From Bacteroidota bacterium (lineage in GTDB: Bacteria > Bacteroidota > Bacteroidia > UBA4408): a DNA stretch of 64,000 nucleotides. This document shows positions 62,238-64,000 of the stretch, piece by piece (the first letter of the stretch is position 1; every line of letters begins with the position of its first letter). The notes beneath the pieces were generated by a model. The model saw nothing but the letters and a program-made list of their open reading frames with translations. It ran no database searches and was not told where the DNA came from. The stretch covers positions 27,257 to 91,256 of the forward strand of contig CAUJCU010000011.1 of assembly GCA_963169745.1 (NCBI GenBank), written 5' to 3'. A program made the translations under genes and the position numbers.

Positions 62238-62260
62238 AAAAAAAAAAAAAAAAAAAAAAA
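62238..62260. repeat. 23-nt poly(A) tract upstream of the SBBP protein gene
   Basis: An unbroken run of 23 A on the plus strand (23 T on the transcribed sense of the minus-strand gene), 26-48 bp before the ATG at 62212. A run this long in a promoter or leader region can slip in replication. It could also be an assembly artefact. Confidence 0.9.
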
Positions 62261-62446
62261 CGAAGAACTAAAAATATGTTAAAAATGGGAGGTTTGGACT
62301 TATTTAAAAGAGTTTATTTAAAGCTACGAATGTTTTTCACCTCACAGTCAAAAACTGAATAGTTACTGCTAATAGATGATGCCTTGCGCAAAATAATTTT
62401 ACAATAGGCAATTTAAGCAACAGCATTACTTTTTGAAAACAGTGTG

Positions 62447-63463
62447 TTACGCTTTTAAACGATGCAACAATAGTAAAGTAAACGAAAATAAGAAAAAGGC
62501 TCCGGTTTGGTGTAAACTGGCTATTACTACAGGTACTCCCATAAGCAAGGTTAGTAAACCCAACAAAAATTGGGCTAGTACAATAAATGCTAAAAAATTA
62601 ACAATACGTAATTGTAAAGAATTTAGGTTAATTTTTCGAGCTCTTAGAAATACAATTGCCGTAAGAATAACGACCAGATAAGCTAAACAACGGTGTACAA
62701 ACTGAACCCCAATAGGCCCTTCCGTAAAATTTTTCCATAAGGGTTCCATAAGCCAGGCATTTTGAGGCAACCAGTCTTCGCCCATTTTTGGGAAAGTAGG
62801 ATAAATATAACCGGCTTTTAATCCGGCTACAAAAGCACCATAAATAATTTGTATAACCACTACCAATAAAAGTATTCTAACCCAATTTGTAAAGCTCCTG
62901 TTACTTGGTGTGTGAGCAGGATACATCAAATCTAAAGCATACCAAAAGGTAAAGCCAAAAGTAATAAAAGCTGTAATTAAGTGTGTTGCAAGCCGGTAAT
63001 GACTTACATGTGGATTTTTAACTAAGCCACTTTTTACCATGTACCAACCTATTAAACCCTGTAAAGCGCCCAGCAATAATAAAACAACAGTTTTTTTAAC
63101 AAAACCTTCTGGAAATTTTTTTCGAAACAAAAACCAAAGAAACGGAACAATAAAAACAATGCCTATAAGGCGACCTATAAAGCGATGGTAAAATTCCCAT
63201 AAATAGATACTTTTAAAATCATCAAGAGTAAAATGAGCATTTATCAACTTATACTCGGGCGATTGCTTGTATTTGTCAAATTCTACATTCCAATCGGCTT
63301 CGTTTAAAGGAGGTAAGGACCCCGTAGGGCTCCATTCTACCATGGATAAGCCGGAATGTGTTAAACGTGTTATTCCGCCAACAATAACCATCAAATAAAT
63401 AAGAAGGCATCCGGTAAATAACCATAAAATTATGGGTTTATTAGTTTGATAAGAAGAATTCAT
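62447..63463 (-). CDS. ctaA: Heme A synthase, Cox15 type
   Basis: A 338-aa inner-membrane protein with eight helices in two four-helix halves. It converts heme O to heme A for aa3-type oxidases. Conserved histidines are seen in GGITRLTHSGLSMVEW, WEFYHRFIGRLIG, HYRLATHLI, VQFVHRCLAYL and ASLHQTGAFF. The first extracellular loop is long (NEADWNVEFDKYKQSPEYKLIN) and lacks the cysteine pair of the Bacillus enzyme, which places it with mitochondrial-like Cox15. The start is the ATG at 63463 rather than an upstream TTG. A TAGATTTG box at 63528-63521 may be its -7 element. No oxidase genes are nearby. Confidence 0.9.
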   Translation of the reverse strand: MNSSYQTNKPIILWLFTGCLLIYLMVIVGGITRLTHSGLSMVEWSPTGSLPPLNEADWNVEFDKYKQSPEYKLINAHFTLDDFKSIYLWEFYHRFIGRLIGIVFIVPFLWFLFRKKFPEGFVKKTVVLLLLGALQGLIGWYMVKSGLVKNPHVSHYRLATHLITAFITFGFTFWYALDLMYPAHTPSNRSFTNWVRILLLVVVIQIIYGAFVAGLKAGYIYPTFPKMGEDWLPQNAWLMEPLWKNFTEGPIGVQFVHRCLAYLVVILTAIVFLRARKINLNSLQLRIVNFLAFIVLAQFLLGLLTLLMGVPVVIASLHQTGAFFLFSFTLLLLHRLKA

Positions 63464-63520
63464 ACAGACAAGTCTCAAAAGGAATAAAAGATGAATCTAT
63501 TATTCGGTAATTTATGGTTA

Positions 63521-63528
63521 CAAATCTA
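63521..63528 (-). promoter_or_regulatory. Possible -7 element of the heme A synthase gene
   Basis: TAGATTTG on the minus strand fits TAnnTTTG, about 58 nt upstream of the ATG. No -33 TTG is found at the usual distance. Confidence 0.3.
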
Positions 63529-63544
63529 AAAGTTTTATCCCAAA

Positions 63545-63685
63545 TTACGCGATATGAATTTTTTGGTTTAAATCAATAGGATAATCCCATAGTCCGGCAA
63601 ACCATTTTCTGCCTTTCTTCTTGAGGTTGTAGCCCCTTTTTGGTAATTGCTCCACAAGCGATTGCAATTTTAATTCTCTTAACAA
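63545..63685 (-). CDS. Possible small ORF or gene remnant upstream of ctaA
   Basis: A 46-codon frame opening at TTG (63685) and ending at TAA (63547-63545). The peptide has a basic, structured look (PKRGYNLKKKGRKWFAGLW) unlike translated AT-rich spacer. There is no ATG and no match I can name. It overlaps the possible ctaA -7 region only at its far end. It may be the C-terminal relic of a deleted gene. Confidence 0.22.
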   Translation of the reverse strand: MLRELKLQSLVEQLPKRGYNLKKKGRKWFAGLWDYPIDLNQKIHIA

Positions 63686-63754
63686 AATCCCTATCTACAA
63701 ATTTACAATTTTAATAAAACAACAATAGTTCATTGGTAAAGTACATTATTAAAC

Positions 63755-64000
63755 CTATTCCACCACCAGCAATTTGCCATTATAAACTGTTGTTTCATTA
63801 GCTCCTGTTGAAGCATATTCCAACTCCACCAAATAAACCGCATTGGCCACTAATGGCATAAAATTATTTTGGTAGTTATTGCTTTTGTAAACTATTTGCC
63901 CAAGAGCATCAAACACTTGCAAACTGCTGCCCGCAGGTAAATTATTGAGAATAAAATTTTGCCCTTTGGTTATTATTGTCGGCACTTTAAGTTCAAACTT
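63755..64000 (-). CDS. C-terminal end of a T9SS type A sorting-domain protein (cut by window edge)
   Basis: The frame runs without a stop to the window end, so only the last about 82 residues are visible. The segment ILNNLPAGSSLQVFDALGQIVYKSNNYQNNF with the ending TVYNGKLLVVE is a typical T9SS C-terminal sorting domain (strand-turn pattern, VFDALGQIVY, KLLVVE end). The in-frame GTG at 63985 is not a real start. The exported part lies outside the window. Confidence 0.75.
   Translation of the reverse strand, partial: KFELKVPTIITKGQNFILNNLPAGSSLQVFDALGQIVYKSNNYQNNFMPLVANAVYLVELEYASTGANETTVYNGKLLVVE

Noticed and set aside
62433..62681. Plus-strand 82-codon ORF overlapping the ctaA 3' end
   Set aside because: It is antisense to conserved membrane helices of heme A synthase and has no family features.
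1..64000. tRNA, rRNA, integrase, transposase or phage genes
   Set aside because: Reading both strands I found no cloverleaf with a T-loop motif, no rRNA-like stretch and no mobile-element protein family.

Overview
ORGANISM. The window looks like a chromosomal segment of a Bacteroidota bacterium, AT-rich, most likely Flavobacteriia or a related class. The evidence is internal. There are at least six proteins with type IX secretion (T9SS) sorting or gliding-type C-terminal domains, a PorP/SprF protein, a PorZ homologue next to recO, Omp28, DUF6029 and DUF4296 proteins, a PUR/DUF3276 protein, and a TPR-histidine kinase-receiver-AraC hybrid. Several genes also carry the Bacteroidota promoter (TTG, 19-21 nt, TAnnTTTG). 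I saw no tRNA, rRNA, CRISPR array, insertion sequence, integrase or phage gene, so this reads as backbone carrying some accessory surface genes. LAYOUT. (1) 195-8194, plus strand: a paralogous pair of PLP lyases (tryptophanase, then a tyrosine phenol-lyase type), a NorC/NorB-like nitric oxide reductase pair whose large subunit lacks a canonical active-site histidine, then a copper-uptake module (small Cys-motif membrane protein, YtkA-like lipoprotein, OprC/NosA-type TonB receptor). (2) 8209-17210, minus strand: metF, ubiX, a PorT-like barrel, the Omp28/DUF6029/TlpA group, psd, gdhA with a clear promoter and terminator, and an Atg22/UMF1-type MFS transporter. (3) 17381-26444: a TPR protein meeting recO stop-on-stop, porZ, and a compact DUF4296/PorP-SprF/large PKD-protein operon. 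(4) 26523-31384, plus strand: a propeller-Y_Y_Y-SpoIIE phosphatase sensor directly followed by a radical SAM/SPASM protein, then the PUR-like protein. (5) 31618-41020: a 14-repeat GloVer protein, alaS, an M23 peptidase, and the hybrid AraC-type regulator. (6) 41283-46493: a 1736-residue LamG/C-type-lectin T9SS protein with three direct repeats in its promoter region that are candidate operators for the neighbouring regulator. (7) 46539-56196, minus strand: methyltransferase, glycosyltransferase, DnaQ-like exonuclease, TPR/PD40 protein, then an overlapping four-gene set (HlyD-like, VTC polyphosphate polymerase, DUF4956, propeller lipoprotein) and an SLC45-type MFS transporter. (8) 56352-64000: trmN6, a PNGase F-like T9SS protein with a LamG-containing insert, an SBBP-repeat T9SS protein behind a 23-nt A tract, a Cox15-type heme A synthase and the tail of another T9SS protein. 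HOW IT FITS TOGETHER. Two themes recur. The first is respiration and metals: the NorCB-like pair, the copper importer and heme A synthase, consistent with a terminal-oxidase or denitrification lifestyle. The second is a T9SS-exported surface proteome (adhesins, propellers, a deglycosidase) with secretion parts (PorZ, PorP) and envelope maintenance (M23, Psd, redox proteins). The points most worth checking are the non-canonical NorB-like active site, the CxxxM/HxM copper receptor, the AraC-type operator layout upstream of the lectin adhesin, and the HlyD/VTC/DUF4956 polyphosphate-like operon.
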